A DNA stretch of 64,000 nt from Pyropia yezoensis (taxonomy: Eukaryota > Rhodophyta > Bangiophyceae > Bangiales > Bangiaceae): contig CM020620.1 in assembly GCA_009829735.1 (NCBI GenBank), forward strand, positions 22,108,020 through 22,172,019. Direction: 5' to 3'. The translations under genes were made by a program, and so were the position numbers. Every line of letters begins with the position of its first letter. Within the stretch, counting starts at the first letter, position 1. Below are positions 54,103-63,570 of this stretch, one piece after another. The notes beneath the pieces are model-generated. The model saw only the letters and a program-made list of their open reading frames with translations, made no database searches and had not been told where the DNA came from.

Positions 54103-55969
54103 GAAGAAGGGAACGGGTATATCAAGGAGAACACGCAATACAAGCATGGAACAATCAAGGAAAACAAGCACCCGCTCGGGCAACCCTTCTCTCCGCCTCT
54201 TCCCTCCTCGCTTCTCCCAACACCCTCACCCTCCTTGCCTCCAACTACTACTCCCGGCGCGGACGCTGAGCCGCGGGAGTGTCCTCCAGCGCTGCCTCCG
54301 CGGCACGACGGGAACCGGAGGAAGACGGGATGACGTAGTGCGGTGGACGCGGTGCATCCCGGTATGACGCCATCGGAGTAGTACCGGTAGTTGCCGGGGG
54401 CTCCCGCTCATCCAGATATGCCCGTCGGCGCCCCTGGAAGCCAGTGAAGGTTTCTGACCACTGCTGGGCCAAGCCATGCCGCGTCAAGGTCGCCAGAAGT
54501 TCGCCAACCACCGGGCTGTTCGACATCTGGCCGCTGTCCGCGCAAGCAAACACCCGGTCAACCACGTTGTTCAAGACGCTGGCGTAAGTGCCCAGCACCA
54601 GGGAGGACCCGACGCCCTCAACCTGCACCGGAAGACGACCCAGCTGGTCTTCAATCATACCGACGTCGTATTGGTCGCATGTCGGGCCACCTTGGTTCAG
54701 GTACCAGTCAGGCACCCGGAAGCGGGTAAGGCGCAGAGTCGGCGCCGGAATCTCGAACCGCCCCGAGGATGACACCACCGGACGGTCCACAACGGCCCCC
54801 GAAACCGGAGTACCCAACTCCAGCGGAGGCACAGCGCCGCCGGCGTTGGAAGAAGGCGTCCGAGGCGGAGCGGCCGGAGTGGTAGACGACCGCACGGTCA
54901 CCCCCAGACTCGCCGCAGACAGGCGCGGTGCCGGAGGAGCTTGAAGTACCGGCACAGCCGGAACAGCGCGTGAACGCGCCGGCGACGGTTCAGGCGAGGC
55001 CACCGGGGCGACAGGTGCAACAGGAGGAAGCGGAGCCGCCGCAGACGCCTGACCGACCGCCGCGGCCCATCCCGACTCCTGCACCGGCGGCCCAACTGGC
55101 AGGAGATCAAGGGCGGCTGGGGCAGGAAAGCTACCTAGCTGCGGCCACGCCGGAAGCGGCGTCGCCAGCTGCACCTTGGCCGGAGAAGACTGGTAGACCA
55201 CCTGCGCCCAACCGAAGCCATCCCGACGCGGGCGGTTCTGGTCGGCAATCGCGTTCAAGAAGTTCCGGTCATGCACCGGCACCAGACGCCGGAAGTCAAT
55301 CATCGCCTGGAAGAGCCCCTTGTACTCTTCGTCCTGGCTGCACAGGAAGTCAACGGTCAACTTGTCGACAATCCAGACCATCAGGAGGTCAGGGAGAAAC
55401 CAAAGCCGGTTGGACACCAAGACCTCGTGAAGCCAGTGGTTGGCCGCCAACACTGTCATCTCGGACGTGTACATCATGTACGGGATCGAGTGGAAGAAGC
55501 CCTTGATCGACGCCTGAGTCAAGGCGTCCAAGAAGTACCAGGTGAAGGGGATGCTGGATGGAGCAAACCCGACCGGGATCTCGACTTCCTGCTGCTGCGG
55601 GATGACCTTGGGGTAGTACGCCGCCCGGTTAGCCTTATCCAGCTTCCAGAACTCCTGATGGTTGCAGCTCACGATGAAGTCACGCTGGTGCCCGCGCCGC
55701 TCGCCTTGCTCCCGCGCCGGCGACAACACGGAGTACTTCCGGGTCAAGAAAGGCGGCTCCAGAGCGACCATGCTCGGACGGGGGTCGCAGTTCAGGCTCC
55801 CCGACCCCTTGAGCGCCTCGTCCCAGACCTTGAGCGCCCGGTGGACGTACCCTTCCTCCTCCGGCCACCGGAGAACGGACGCGGACACGCGACGCTCGGT
55901 CAAGGGCAGATCCAGCACCAGCGCGAAGGGGAGATCCTCCAGACGAGCAACCCAGGAGGAACCCGAGAA
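51885..55969. repeat. Right copy of the 4.08-kb duplication flanking the N gap
   Basis: Starts abruptly inside pol, just after the reverse transcriptase, and repeats 47300-51384. Open frames are preserved here, so this is the more trustworthy copy. Confidence 0.85.
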
Positions 55970-56365
55970 GCTTTGGGAGCGGTCTTGTGCCAGGCGCATC
56001 TGGTCCGCCGTGTGAAGACGAGCCTTATCCATCTCTGTCAAGACCCCGCGCTGGAGTTCCTTGCGCCAGAGGTCCAAGCAATCCTGCTGGCACTGGGCCG
56101 CGCCGGCGTTGCCGACCACCGTGGAGTAACGCCGGGCCGCCAGAGGGTCCTGCCCAAGAAGCATCTCCGGGAGACCCACCGGGGGGGTCTCGACCGGGTG
56201 CATCACAGAAGCCGGGGGAACCCGATCCGTCCCCGCCGTGGCGACCGGCGCCGACATCGACACCTGAGGAGCCGGAGGCAGGAGAGGGGCGCGACTACCC
56301 GAGTTCTCCTCCGCAACACTCGCTGCCGGAACCACGGGCCCAGCTTGGATCTCGGAACTGGACAT
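54248..56365 (-). CDS. E3 convergent additional (antisense) gene, intact, unknown function
   Basis: 705 residues from the ATG at 56365 (MSSSEIQAGPVV); an earlier ATG at 56557 lies in the LTR and would add 64 residues. It ends 145 bp from the pol stop, tail-to-tail. The N-terminus is Pro/Ala-rich, then come helices (LDLWRKELQRG), ARLEDLPFALVLDLPLTERR, a hydrophobic central region (FTWYFLDALTQASIKGFFHS, HEVLVSNRLWFLPDLLMVW), VPVHDRNFLNAI, a Pro/Ala/Ser-rich linker, and a C-terminal helical segment (SSLVLGTYASVLNNVVDRVF). The same order of acidic or Pro-rich head, globular core with a 'VHD' element, linker and C-terminal helices is seen in E2, but sequence identity is low. Homology is inferred from layout and position. 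Confidence 0.75.
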   Translation of the reverse strand: MSSSEIQAGPVVPAASVAEENSGSRAPLLPPAPQVSMSAPVATAGTDRVPPASVMHPVETPPVGLPEMLLGQDPLAARRYSTVVGNAGAAQCQQDCLDLWRKELQRGVLTEMDKARLHTADQMRLAQDRSQSFSGSSWVARLEDLPFALVLDLPLTERRVSASVLRWPEEEGYVHRALKVWDEALKGSGSLNCDPRPSMVALEPPFLTRKYSVLSPAREQGERRGHQRDFIVSCNHQEFWKLDKANRAAYYPKVIPQQQEVEIPVGFAPSSIPFTWYFLDALTQASIKGFFHSIPYMMYTSEMTVLAANHWLHEVLVSNRLWFLPDLLMVWIVDKLTVDFLCSQDEEYKGLFQAMIDFRRLVPVHDRNFLNAIADQNRPRRDGFGWAQVVYQSSPAKVQLATPLPAWPQLGSFPAPAALDLLPVGPPVQESGWAAAVGQASAAAPLPPVAPVAPVASPEPSPARSRAVPAVPVLQAPPAPRLSAASLGVTVRSSTTPAAPPRTPSSNAGGAVPPLELGTPVSGAVVDRPVVSSSGRFEIPAPTLRLTRFRVPDWYLNQGGPTCDQYDVGMIEDQLGRLPVQVEGVGSSLVLGTYASVLNNVVDRVFACADSGQMSNSPVVGELLATLTRHGLAQQWSETFTGFQGRRRAYLDEREPPATTGTTPMASYRDAPRPPHYVIPSSSGSRRAAEAALEDTPAAQRPRRE

Positions 56366-56536
56366 GACGTCCAGACTCCGGGGGAACGCGAGGGCCAAGG
56401 TGAAGGAGAGAAGGGGGGCAGAGAACCGGAGCAGGTGATCGTGACCAGGGTGAAGACGCTCGACCTCGGCACCGGTGTGGACGTGCTCGAGGCTGTGCAC
56501 GGTGGCACCTGGTTGGGCCCGAGGACGTGCCGGACT

Positions 56537-56548
56537 AGGGAGGGAGCT
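56537..56548 (+). promoter_or_regulatory. Polypurine tract of E3
   Basis: AGGGAGGGAGCT directly precedes the LTR start at 56550. Equivalent to the G7 tracts of E1 and E2, though it does not share their sequence. Confidence 0.6.
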
Positions 56549-56549
56549 A

Positions 56550-57120
56550 TGTAGCATCCCTGGCCCCGACTTGGCGCCGACCCGGGACTACATCCAGAGG
56601 GCACCAGGTGCCAGAACACGCCCGCCGTGTGGTGATGGTTGGCGGCCGTGGCCCGTGCCCGGCACTGGGATGCGGTGGACTACGCTATCCATACGTGAGA
56701 GAGGGATTGCTGATGGGTTTTTGCATACTTGTGAGGGACTTGATTTGAGAGAATTTGAGTGTGAGATTAGTGAGTGGGAATAGAATTAGTAGTGATAGTG
56801 GCCCCCGACCTGACGAGGTTAGACTCGGGTCGGGGCCATTCGGGGTTATGGGGGGGCTACCTGGCCAACGTGCCGAGGCTCCCCCAGATGCACGTTGAGA
56901 GGGACAGCGAGGCGCCCTTGGCCCGCGCCCTCAGGGAGAAGACAACTGCGCGTTTGCTTTCCTCTTCCCCGTGTGCACTACCGTGCGTATCTGTTTGCTC
57001 TGCGAGCAGGCACGTGAGGCAACTGGCATACCATTCTCGTAGTTCCCCTTTCTGTGTTACCTGTCCCTTTCCCCCGAGGGATATTGACACGTGTCTGAGA
57101 GGATCGAGATTTATACCACA
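56550..57120 (+). repeat. LTR of family B (third copy), right end of E3
   Basis: 571 bp, intact at both ends. Its left part shares bases with the copy at 42888 ('ctatccatacgtgagagag'), while its right part shares bases with the copy at 41906 ('agatgcacgttgagaggga'), so it is a mosaic of the two. It abuts, without any spacer, the interior of the E4 antisense gene at 57121. Confidence 0.9.
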
Positions 57121-58917
57121 CTTCCTCCTCGGCCCCGTGCCCCTCCGGCACCGGTCCATCTGCCGGTGGGGCTTCACCCGGCGCCCCCGATTCTTCCTGG
57201 TCCTGCCCGGGTTGCCCCGTTGGGTGGCGGCGTCGCCGTGGCGGCGGGTCAACCCGCCATGTCGATGTCCGACTTGGTGGCTCGGGTTCGCGGCCTGACT
57301 GTGCAAGAGTCAATGGAGTCCGATGGGCGGATGCGGGTGGACTTCCACCTGCCGCATCCCCGTGGAGAGTCTTCCCGGGGCGTCAAGGTGGACCCGAGTT
57401 GGGAGCGGGAGTTGGTGCGGCTGGTCAACCAGCCGAACGTGGTGCGGGTGGAACACCATTGGATCCTGAGTCAGCCGGACGACCGGCATGCGCAGCTCTG
57501 GCGCACCCGGGTGGGACGAGGTGAGGTCTACCTCGACCCCGCCTTCGGGATATGCGACCTGATTGGTCCCGCGTTACCGCGGGAGGTTGACTACCCGGCT
57601 AGTGCACGGGGGATTGCGGCGGCGGCGGAGCCGGTTGCGTTTGGGGAGACGGTGGGCGACACCGGTCGGTATCCCGACTTCGATTACTACCCGGGGGTAT
57701 CCCCGTATCTGTCGTTGACGGCTCCCTACCCGCCTATGGCGGGTTTGAAGTCGGCGTCGAGCTGGCGACGTAACCATGGTGTCATGGCGGATGCGTTCCG
57801 CACCGATATAACGTGTGCGTTGCAGACCGGCAACGGTCGTGCGCCGGTATACACTCCCGTGCGCCCGCCTCTGTGGCAGGAGGGGTGGGAGCCCGCCCCT
57901 GCTTTCCGGTTTGACACCGGCTCCTGTCTCCGATACTTCGGGAGTGTGTTGGCCTCCCGGCCGGTCCACCCGTTGCAGGGTACCTTCACCCTTGAGGTTA
58001 CCCTCGGGCAGGCTTCCTCCTTCTTGCTGTCCGTTCGCCGGCAGGGGCGCCTGTTTCATCTTCCGACGGGTGTCCGTCGGCACATCGCGCAGTTGGGCGT
58101 GGACCTGATAGCCGCCAAGACCGGGTTGGCCCGGGAGTTCGAGGCCCTGCTGGCTGTTCACGATGCCGTGAACTGGGCTGGGGTGTTGGCCCTTCCCCCG
58201 TACCGGGACCCGCAGGCTGGGGCTTCCCCCTTGCCTCGTCACTCGTTGCGTATCCGGCGTACTCAGCCGGGTGAGCCCAGTTGCCATGGGTGGGCGTCCA
58301 CCGAGGCTGTTGCTGACCTGGGTATTCCCATGGTTATCCATGACCCTCTTCAGGTCCTTGCCCCGTGGTTCAATAACCCGATACCGGCGGCGGTTGGCCG
58401 TCGTCCCCGAGAGTGGGGCTCTGCGGGTGGGGAGCGTGAGGTGTCCCGTCGTCGGGCGGAGCCCCGCCGGGGTTACGGTGGAGCCCCTTCGGTGGGGTCC
58501 TACCGGGCCTCATATCAGGCGCCACCGGCTCCGGTGGTAGCCGTGTCGGCTCCTGTGGCTCCTCTGGCTGCGCCAGTGTCCCCTCCCGCCCCTGTCATAC
58601 AAGACGGGAGTCCCCGTCTCTGGTATGAGGGCGTTGACGCCCTTGTTGCCCGCGCAATGCGGGAGAGTCTCTCTGTTAGCTGGGGGGATATCCCCCCAGG
58701 TGCTGCGCTGGTTGGGTCAGCGCGTTGCTTCGGTGGCGTGCTTGACCGCCTCCAGAGAGCTCTGGAGGACGTGGAGGCTGGCCGCAGCACCCTCGTTCAG
58801 CTATGCACCGAGGTAACTCGGGTGATTGACCGTCGTGAGATTGCCGACCGGTGGAGCACGGAGGTATACGCGCTTACGCGTGAGTGGCCTCCCTCGGGCA
58901 GTGGGTCTACCCACTGA
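57121..58917 (+). CDS. E4 convergent additional (antisense) gene, 5'-truncated
   Basis: About 598 residues remain, starting in frame at LPPRPRAPPAPVHLPVGL, which aligns with roughly residue 225 of the E2 protein. The acidic head and first Pro-rich section are gone, cut by the family-B LTR. The core and C-terminus are intact and very close to E1 and E2: EHHWILSQPDDRHAQLW, PALPREVDY, CALQTGNGRAPVY, GRLFHLPTGVRRH, HDAVNW, RREIADRWS. In the inverted E4 orientation it is again antisense to, and convergent with, pol. The frame also runs back to a GTG at 57091 inside the LTR, a chance extension. Confidence 0.8.
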   Translation, partial: LPPRPRAPPAPVHLPVGLHPAPPILPGPARVAPLGGGVAVAAGQPAMSMSDLVARVRGLTVQESMESDGRMRVDFHLPHPRGESSRGVKVDPSWERELVRLVNQPNVVRVEHHWILSQPDDRHAQLWRTRVGRGEVYLDPAFGICDLIGPALPREVDYPASARGIAAAAEPVAFGETVGDTGRYPDFDYYPGVSPYLSLTAPYPPMAGLKSASSWRRNHGVMADAFRTDITCALQTGNGRAPVYTPVRPPLWQEGWEPAPAFRFDTGSCLRYFGSVLASRPVHPLQGTFTLEVTLGQASSFLLSVRRQGRLFHLPTGVRRHIAQLGVDLIAAKTGLAREFEALLAVHDAVNWAGVLALPPYRDPQAGASPLPRHSLRIRRTQPGEPSCHGWASTEAVADLGIPMVIHDPLQVLAPWFNNPIPAAVGRRPREWGSAGGEREVSRRRAEPRRGYGGAPSVGSYRASYQAPPAPVVAVSAPVAPLAAPVSPPAPVIQDGSPRLWYEGVDALVARAMRESLSVSWGDIPPGAALVGSARCFGGVLDRLQRALEDVEAGRSTLVQLCTEVTRVIDRREIADRWSTEVYALTREWPPSGSGSTH

Positions 58918-59229
58918 GGAGTGCTATTGTTTGTGAGGGGGAGGGCCCCGGTAACCCTTCTGGTAGCCGGGTCGTAGTGAGTATAAACTCATCCCCTACG
59001 GGGGCATTGCTTGCCTCTGTTTGCTGCCCTGGGGAGTACCCCTTCCGGCTCAGTGGTGCCTTGCCTCCCGTCCAACTTCTTCCGGTTGGTTCATGCTTGG
59101 GGAGGTCATCCTCCCTCACTTTGTGTCTTGGCTTGGGGAGGTCCTCCTCCCGTGTAGGCCCCCTAGTTACTTCGATATTATCGGAGTTAGCCTTTACCTT
59201 TAAGTTAACTTATTAAGGTTTGGGTTTTG

Positions 59230-59316
59230 CTTAGTTACCTAAGCTGGACTCTACTTAGTTACCTAAGCTTGGTTCGACTTAGAGACCTAAGTCTGATTTG
59301 ACTTAGAAACCTAAGT
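59230..59316. repeat. Four palindromes at 24-bp spacing between convergent genes of E4
   Basis: CTTAG-4nt-CTAAG stems begin at 59230, 59254, 59278 and 59302, exactly 24 bp apart; the loops differ (ttac, ttac, agac, aaac) while the stems are kept. The equivalent, weaker array in E2 is at 37473-37536. Just left lie AAGTTAACTT and the block 'ttcgatattatcgg' (59171-59184), both also in E2. Position between two gene ends suggests a role in 3'-end formation or protein binding. Confidence 0.8.
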
Positions 59317-59395
59317 CTGCCGTAACCATGTCACACCCTACTTAGTAGGTATAAGCCTCACCCCCCAACAGCCGAAGTCGGTGTCGGTTGGGTTG

Positions 59396-62300
59396 TTACA
59401 GTAGGCGTCGTCGCCTCATGTAAGGCATGAGGAGTTGGCGGGGTATATTTGCCGCCTGTTCCCAGGTGGGTGAGTCGTATCCGACCCACATAACCTTGAC
59501 GTACCAGGGTCCTGGTAGGTCCGGGTTGGTGTGTCCGACCACGCTCTCTACTTGGTATGGAATCCCATCCGGTCCCACCGGGTCATCTGACCGGTGGGTT
59601 GTAAGAGCTTCATGTAGCAACCCAGCCGGTACCGGCTGAGGCTGTTCCGGCTTCGGAGCAGGTGTGACATCATTCACACTGATGCGTTGGATCTCCGTAT
59701 CGGAGTGTAAGATAACAGACTGGTCATCTCTGTGGAGAATCTGGTACGGTCCCTTGACCGGTTGCATGAGCTTGTTCCCCCGGAACTTCTGGTGTCTGAT
59801 GTAGACCCAGTCACCTGTTATCAGGGTAGCGTTGCACACCCGTAGTCGGGCGTCGAAGTTTTTCTTGTAACGAAGTTGTGTTCTGTCAAGGGCACCCTTG
59901 AGCTTCGGTTTCATCCACGATAGCTTGGCCAACCAAGCTAGGTGGATACGTTCGGCCGGTCGGCCTTTCGGTGTATGATACCGAGTGCACCTGCCTGGCG
60001 GCAGCGTCAGATTACCGACGCCTAGTGGCATGACCCGCTCCAGCGGAGCGATGTTCGTGCTCCGATGTGGCCTGGCATTGTATGCCAGGGTGAGTACGGA
60101 AAGAAGCCTGTCCCAAGTGTTCGTGTGCTCGGCCACGTAGCACTGTAGCATCTTGACGATGGTGCGGTTGAACCGCTCCACCTGCCCGTTGGTTTGCGGG
60201 TGGTAGTCGGATGCCCGACGTGGTTCGATGCCGAACATGCCCAGGACCTTAGTGCAGAATGCTGACGTACGGTTTGCTCCGTTATCGGAGAGGAGTTGCT
60301 TCATGACTCCGTATGCACTGATCCAGTGGTCAACCACTGCGTTCATGATGGTGTATGCCGTATCATTCGGGATGGCTGCCGCTCGAGACAGCTTGGTGAA
60401 GCGGTCCGACATGACCAGGATGTACCTGTTCCCTTCTTCCGTTACCGGAAGTGGCCCGAGTATGTCGATAGCGACTTGCTCGTTGGGCCCATCGGGTGGG
60501 AACAGCTTCATGGAAGACGCCTGCCTATGTAGACTCATGCGGTTACGTGCACAGGGGTGGCATCCCCTTACGTGGTCGACCACGTCGACGGCCATTGCTG
60601 GCCAGTAGAAGAACCTTCGCATTGCTGCGAACATACGTGAACCCCCCGGGTGTCCGGCTGTAGGGTTCTCGTGTTCTCGTTCCATGACGGCTTGCCGTAA
60701 GGACACGGGAACCACGACTTGATGTCGTCCATCGGCGGGTGCCCGCCGGTATATGAGTCCGTCTTCATTCTCGGAGAAGATGCCGGCCGTGCCGGCCCGG
60801 AGGTTAGCGCGATGACGTCTACAGTCGTCGTCATTGGCTTGTGCCTCGCGGAAGTCCGCGAGGGTCAGTGGGCATGCTCGGTGTGCCATGGTATGGTCAA
60901 CCATACCTTGGGTAGCGTTACCGACCATGCAGACCGGTACCACCGGGATGTCCTCGTCCACCGGGCATGTATCCCCGCTCGGGGTGTCGAGTCGAGACAG
61001 CGCGTCTCCGAGGTGGTGGGTTGACCCAGCCTTATATACGGTGCGGTAGTCGTGCTCGGCCATCTTCAGCCTCCATCGGGCTAGCCTCCCATGGCTATCG
61101 GAATCCTTGTCACCAAGGTTGAGGAGCCATCGTAGGGGTTCGTGGTCGGACCTCACGATGAACCTGGAGCCCTCCAGGTATGGACGGAGCAGTTGCACTG
61201 CCCATATAACTCCGAGGCATTCACGCTCGGTGGCACTGTAGTTACGCTCAGCCGGGTTGAGTGTCCGGCTGAAGTACCCTACCGGACGTAGGTCCGGGAT
61301 AACGTTATCGGAACCGATCAACGTCTCTCCCTGTAACAGGGTGCATCCCACTTGTGTATCGCACGCATCGACATCGATGACGAAGGTCCCCCGTCTATGC
61401 GGTAACGCAAGGACGGGTGGGGACAGTAGGGCTCGCTTCAGCGACTCGAATGCCTCCTCTTCGCTAGGCGAAGGGGGTTGGAGTGCCTTGGGCAAGGTAC
61501 TGCCCGTAAGAACCGTTAACGGTTTAGCTATCCGAGCGAAGTTCTTGACGAACCGTCGGTATACGTTGCACATTCCCAGGAAGCTCTTGAGCTGCGTCTG
61601 GGTATTAGGGAACCGGGCATCCCGGAGTGCCCGGGTATTGGCTTCGAGTACCCCTAGTTTACCAGGGGTTATCTGGTGGCCCAGATACTCGACCGTCTGT
61701 TGGAAGAAGGCGCACTTCTTCAGACGCAGGGTTACCCCGGCGTTCCGCAAGAGGGTGAGTACCTCGTCCACATGTTGCACATGGTCATCCATGTTACGCG
61801 AGAAGACGATAACGTCATCGAGGTACACTAGGCAGTTACGCCACTTCACTCGCGACAGTATAATGTCGATGGCCCGCTGGAATGTGGCGGGGGCGTTGGA
61901 CAATCCGAAGGGCATCCTTAGGAACTCGTACACTCCACTGTGACAGACGAACGCCGTCTTGGGGATATCCTCGTCCGCCACTGGGATCTGCCAGTGTCCG
62001 GCATTGCAATCGATGGTGGTAAACACCGTAGCTTCCCCCAGGGAGTCGATGCATTCATCCATCCTTGGTAAAGGGTATGAGTCTTTCTTGGTAACCAAGT
62101 TGAGGCGTCGATAATCGACGCAAAACCGAGGGGTTTGATCCTTCTTCGGTACGATAACGACTGGGGCACCCCACTCCGACATCAAAGGTCGGATCACCTT
62201 TGCTTCGCTCATCCTCTTCACTTCTCCATCAACGATCTCTCGTTGCATAGGTCCCGCTCGGTGCGGTTGTGAGCGGGCGGGGCGTGCGCCTGGTACCAGG

Positions 62301-63562
62301 TCAATACGATGTTGGGTTGCCCCAATGGTACCCAAGGCCCCGCCTGTCCACATGACGTCATGCTTTCTTAGCATTCGTCGTACCCCTTCGGCTACCGAAG
62401 GGGGAAGATGGTCGAGGTCAGCCTCGGCCAGTGCCTTCAAGGCTTCTTGGTCCTTTGGCGGCATGTCCGCCGGAGCCGCCGATGGGTTAGGCTTCCCGTC
62501 ATCGGGTTGCTGTCGCTCGGTGGTCTCGGCGGCCGCCAGTACCTCAAGTGGTTCCACTTGACCTTCCTTGTCAGGGGTAAGGATATCTCCTTCGTAGAGC
62601 TCGGCAATCCCGAGGATAGTTCCCTTCGGGAGGGTGACTGCCTTACGGCGATAGTTCGCCATCACTAGGAGGGACGACCCTCCTGCTGGGAGGTCTATGA
62701 GACCATTGGCCATGGTCAACCCATGGCGCTTGTACGTCCGCAGGTTGGACCGGACTCTGCAGATGCCCGCGAGGTCGCAGTTAACCGGGAGGACTGTTTC
62801 CAACAACGGCTCAAAGCGAGTTCGCTTGGCCAACCGAAGTGTCTTCGGCTCGACGCTTGCGTACACCTCAGCCACGCCAACATGGCTCCCTTGTAGCGTC
62901 AGGTCCCTGACGATAGCCGTATGTCCTCGCTTCGTCCCGTCGGCCTCTTGCAGCTCGACGGTCCTCCGGCCAGGCCGGATTGCATCAACGTGAACGTTGA
63001 TGAAGGTGCATCCCAATATAAAGGGCACCGATAGGGTCTCACACACCAGGAAGTCGACTTCCGTGGTGAGTTCCCCGATGGTAACCTGCAGCGACATCGC
63101 TGCGGTCGTACGAATGAGGCGACCATTCGCGTCCTTGATGGTGGGTCCCCGAGTCACTCTGACTCGCGGAAGCCACTTGTCCGGGAGGGTGTCCTTCCGG
63201 ATAAGGTTGGGTTCAGCCCCTGTATCCAGTACAGGGTAGTGCGATCGTGTCGACTGGGGGTCAACCCCCAGTGTGGCTGATACCTTGAAGTTCTCCAAGG
63301 TGAACAGTACGTGGCCTACACCGATATCCGGTGTAGCTCGGGCATCCTGAACAGGGCCCTCGTCTGGTTCCATGTGACGGGGCTTCCCGTCCTCTCCTCC
63401 CAACCTTGGAGGTTGGCCATCAATCCCCTGACGCCGTATCGTCGGGGCCGGAGGGTGTACCCGGGGGTTGATGCGGCGTCGGCTCAACCGCGCTCTCCGT
63501 GGGGCTTTCTCCGCGGTACTCCGGGGTGGCTTGCTTGGGTTACCCCAGCGCCCCCCGGTCAT
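59396..63562 (-). CDS. pol: E4 pol polyprotein (PR-RT-RH-IN-chromodomain), intact
   Basis: 1388 residues without interruption. Protease DTGA at 113-116 (followed by EPN where E1 and E2 have GPN); reverse transcriptase with FTTIDCNAG and YLDD near 580-583; RNase H with VIDVDACDTQVG; integrase finger and D/D/E near 1033, 1093 and 1129; chromodomain with VKVMWVGYDSPTWEQ near the C-terminus. The ATG at 63562 is probably not the real start, since the frame is open upstream into gag and the -1 heptamer lies at 63577-63583. One reverse-transcriptase change, CNAGHWQ where all others have CNAGYWQ, may affect activity. Confidence 0.93.
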   Translation of the reverse strand: MTGGRWGNPSKPPRSTAEKAPRRARLSRRRINPRVHPPAPTIRRQGIDGQPPRLGGEDGKPRHMEPDEGPVQDARATPDIGVGHVLFTLENFKVSATLGVDPQSTRSHYPVLDTGAEPNLIRKDTLPDKWLPRVRVTRGPTIKDANGRLIRTTAAMSLQVTIGELTTEVDFLVCETLSVPFILGCTFINVHVDAIRPGRRTVELQEADGTKRGHTAIVRDLTLQGSHVGVAEVYASVEPKTLRLAKRTRFEPLLETVLPVNCDLAGICRVRSNLRTYKRHGLTMANGLIDLPAGGSSLLVMANYRRKAVTLPKGTILGIAELYEGDILTPDKEGQVEPLEVLAAAETTERQQPDDGKPNPSAAPADMPPKDQEALKALAEADLDHLPPSVAEGVRRMLRKHDVMWTGGALGTIGATQHRIDLVPGARPARSQPHRAGPMQREIVDGEVKRMSEAKVIRPLMSEWGAPVVIVPKKDQTPRFCVDYRRLNLVTKKDSYPLPRMDECIDSLGEATVFTTIDCNAGHWQIPVADEDIPKTAFVCHSGVYEFLRMPFGLSNAPATFQRAIDIILSRVKWRNCLVYLDDVIVFSRNMDDHVQHVDEVLTLLRNAGVTLRLKKCAFFQQTVEYLGHQITPGKLGVLEANTRALRDARFPNTQTQLKSFLGMCNVYRRFVKNFARIAKPLTVLTGSTLPKALQPPSPSEEEAFESLKRALLSPPVLALPHRRGTFVIDVDACDTQVGCTLLQGETLIGSDNVIPDLRPVGYFSRTLNPAERNYSATERECLGVIWAVQLLRPYLEGSRFIVRSDHEPLRWLLNLGDKDSDSHGRLARWRLKMAEHDYRTVYKAGSTHHLGDALSRLDTPSGDTCPVDEDIPVVPVCMVGNATQGMVDHTMAHRACPLTLADFREAQANDDDCRRHRANLRAGTAGIFSENEDGLIYRRAPADGRHQVVVPVSLRQAVMEREHENPTAGHPGGSRMFAAMRRFFYWPAMAVDVVDHVRGCHPCARNRMSLHRQASSMKLFPPDGPNEQVAIDILGPLPVTEEGNRYILVMSDRFTKLSRAAAIPNDTAYTIMNAVVDHWISAYGVMKQLLSDNGANRTSAFCTKVLGMFGIEPRRASDYHPQTNGQVERFNRTIVKMLQCYVAEHTNTWDRLLSVLTLAYNARPHRSTNIAPLERVMPLGVGNLTLPPGRCTRYHTPKGRPAERIHLAWLAKLSWMKPKLKGALDRTQLRYKKNFDARLRVCNATLITGDWVYIRHQKFRGNKLMQPVKGPYQILHRDDQSVILHSDTEIQRISVNDVTPAPKPEQPQPVPAGLLHEALTTHRSDDPVGPDGIPYQVESVVGHTNPDLPGPWYVKVMWVGYDSPTWEQAANIPRQLLMPYMRRRRLL

Positions 63563-63570
63563 CCTTCCTC

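Larger units (their letters stand above)
42888..57120 (+). mobile_element. Ty3/gypsy element E3 (family B), assembly contains a gap and a duplicated segment
   Basis: Order: LTR, primer-binding site, gag, pol with chromodomain, convergent antisense gene, [500 N], second copy of the pol 3' half and antisense gene, LTR. If the 4,585-bp excess is collapsed the element is about 9.65 kb, close to E1 and E2. Gag and pol are open, so E3 is younger or better preserved than E1 and E2. No matching 5-bp flanks were found (GACGC or ACCAT on the left, CTTCC on the right). Confidence 0.85.

Noticed and set aside
55271..56554. 427-codon plus-strand frame
   Set aside because: Lies wholly opposite the E3 antisense gene, is Arg/Gln-rich and has no domain; a codon-composition shadow.
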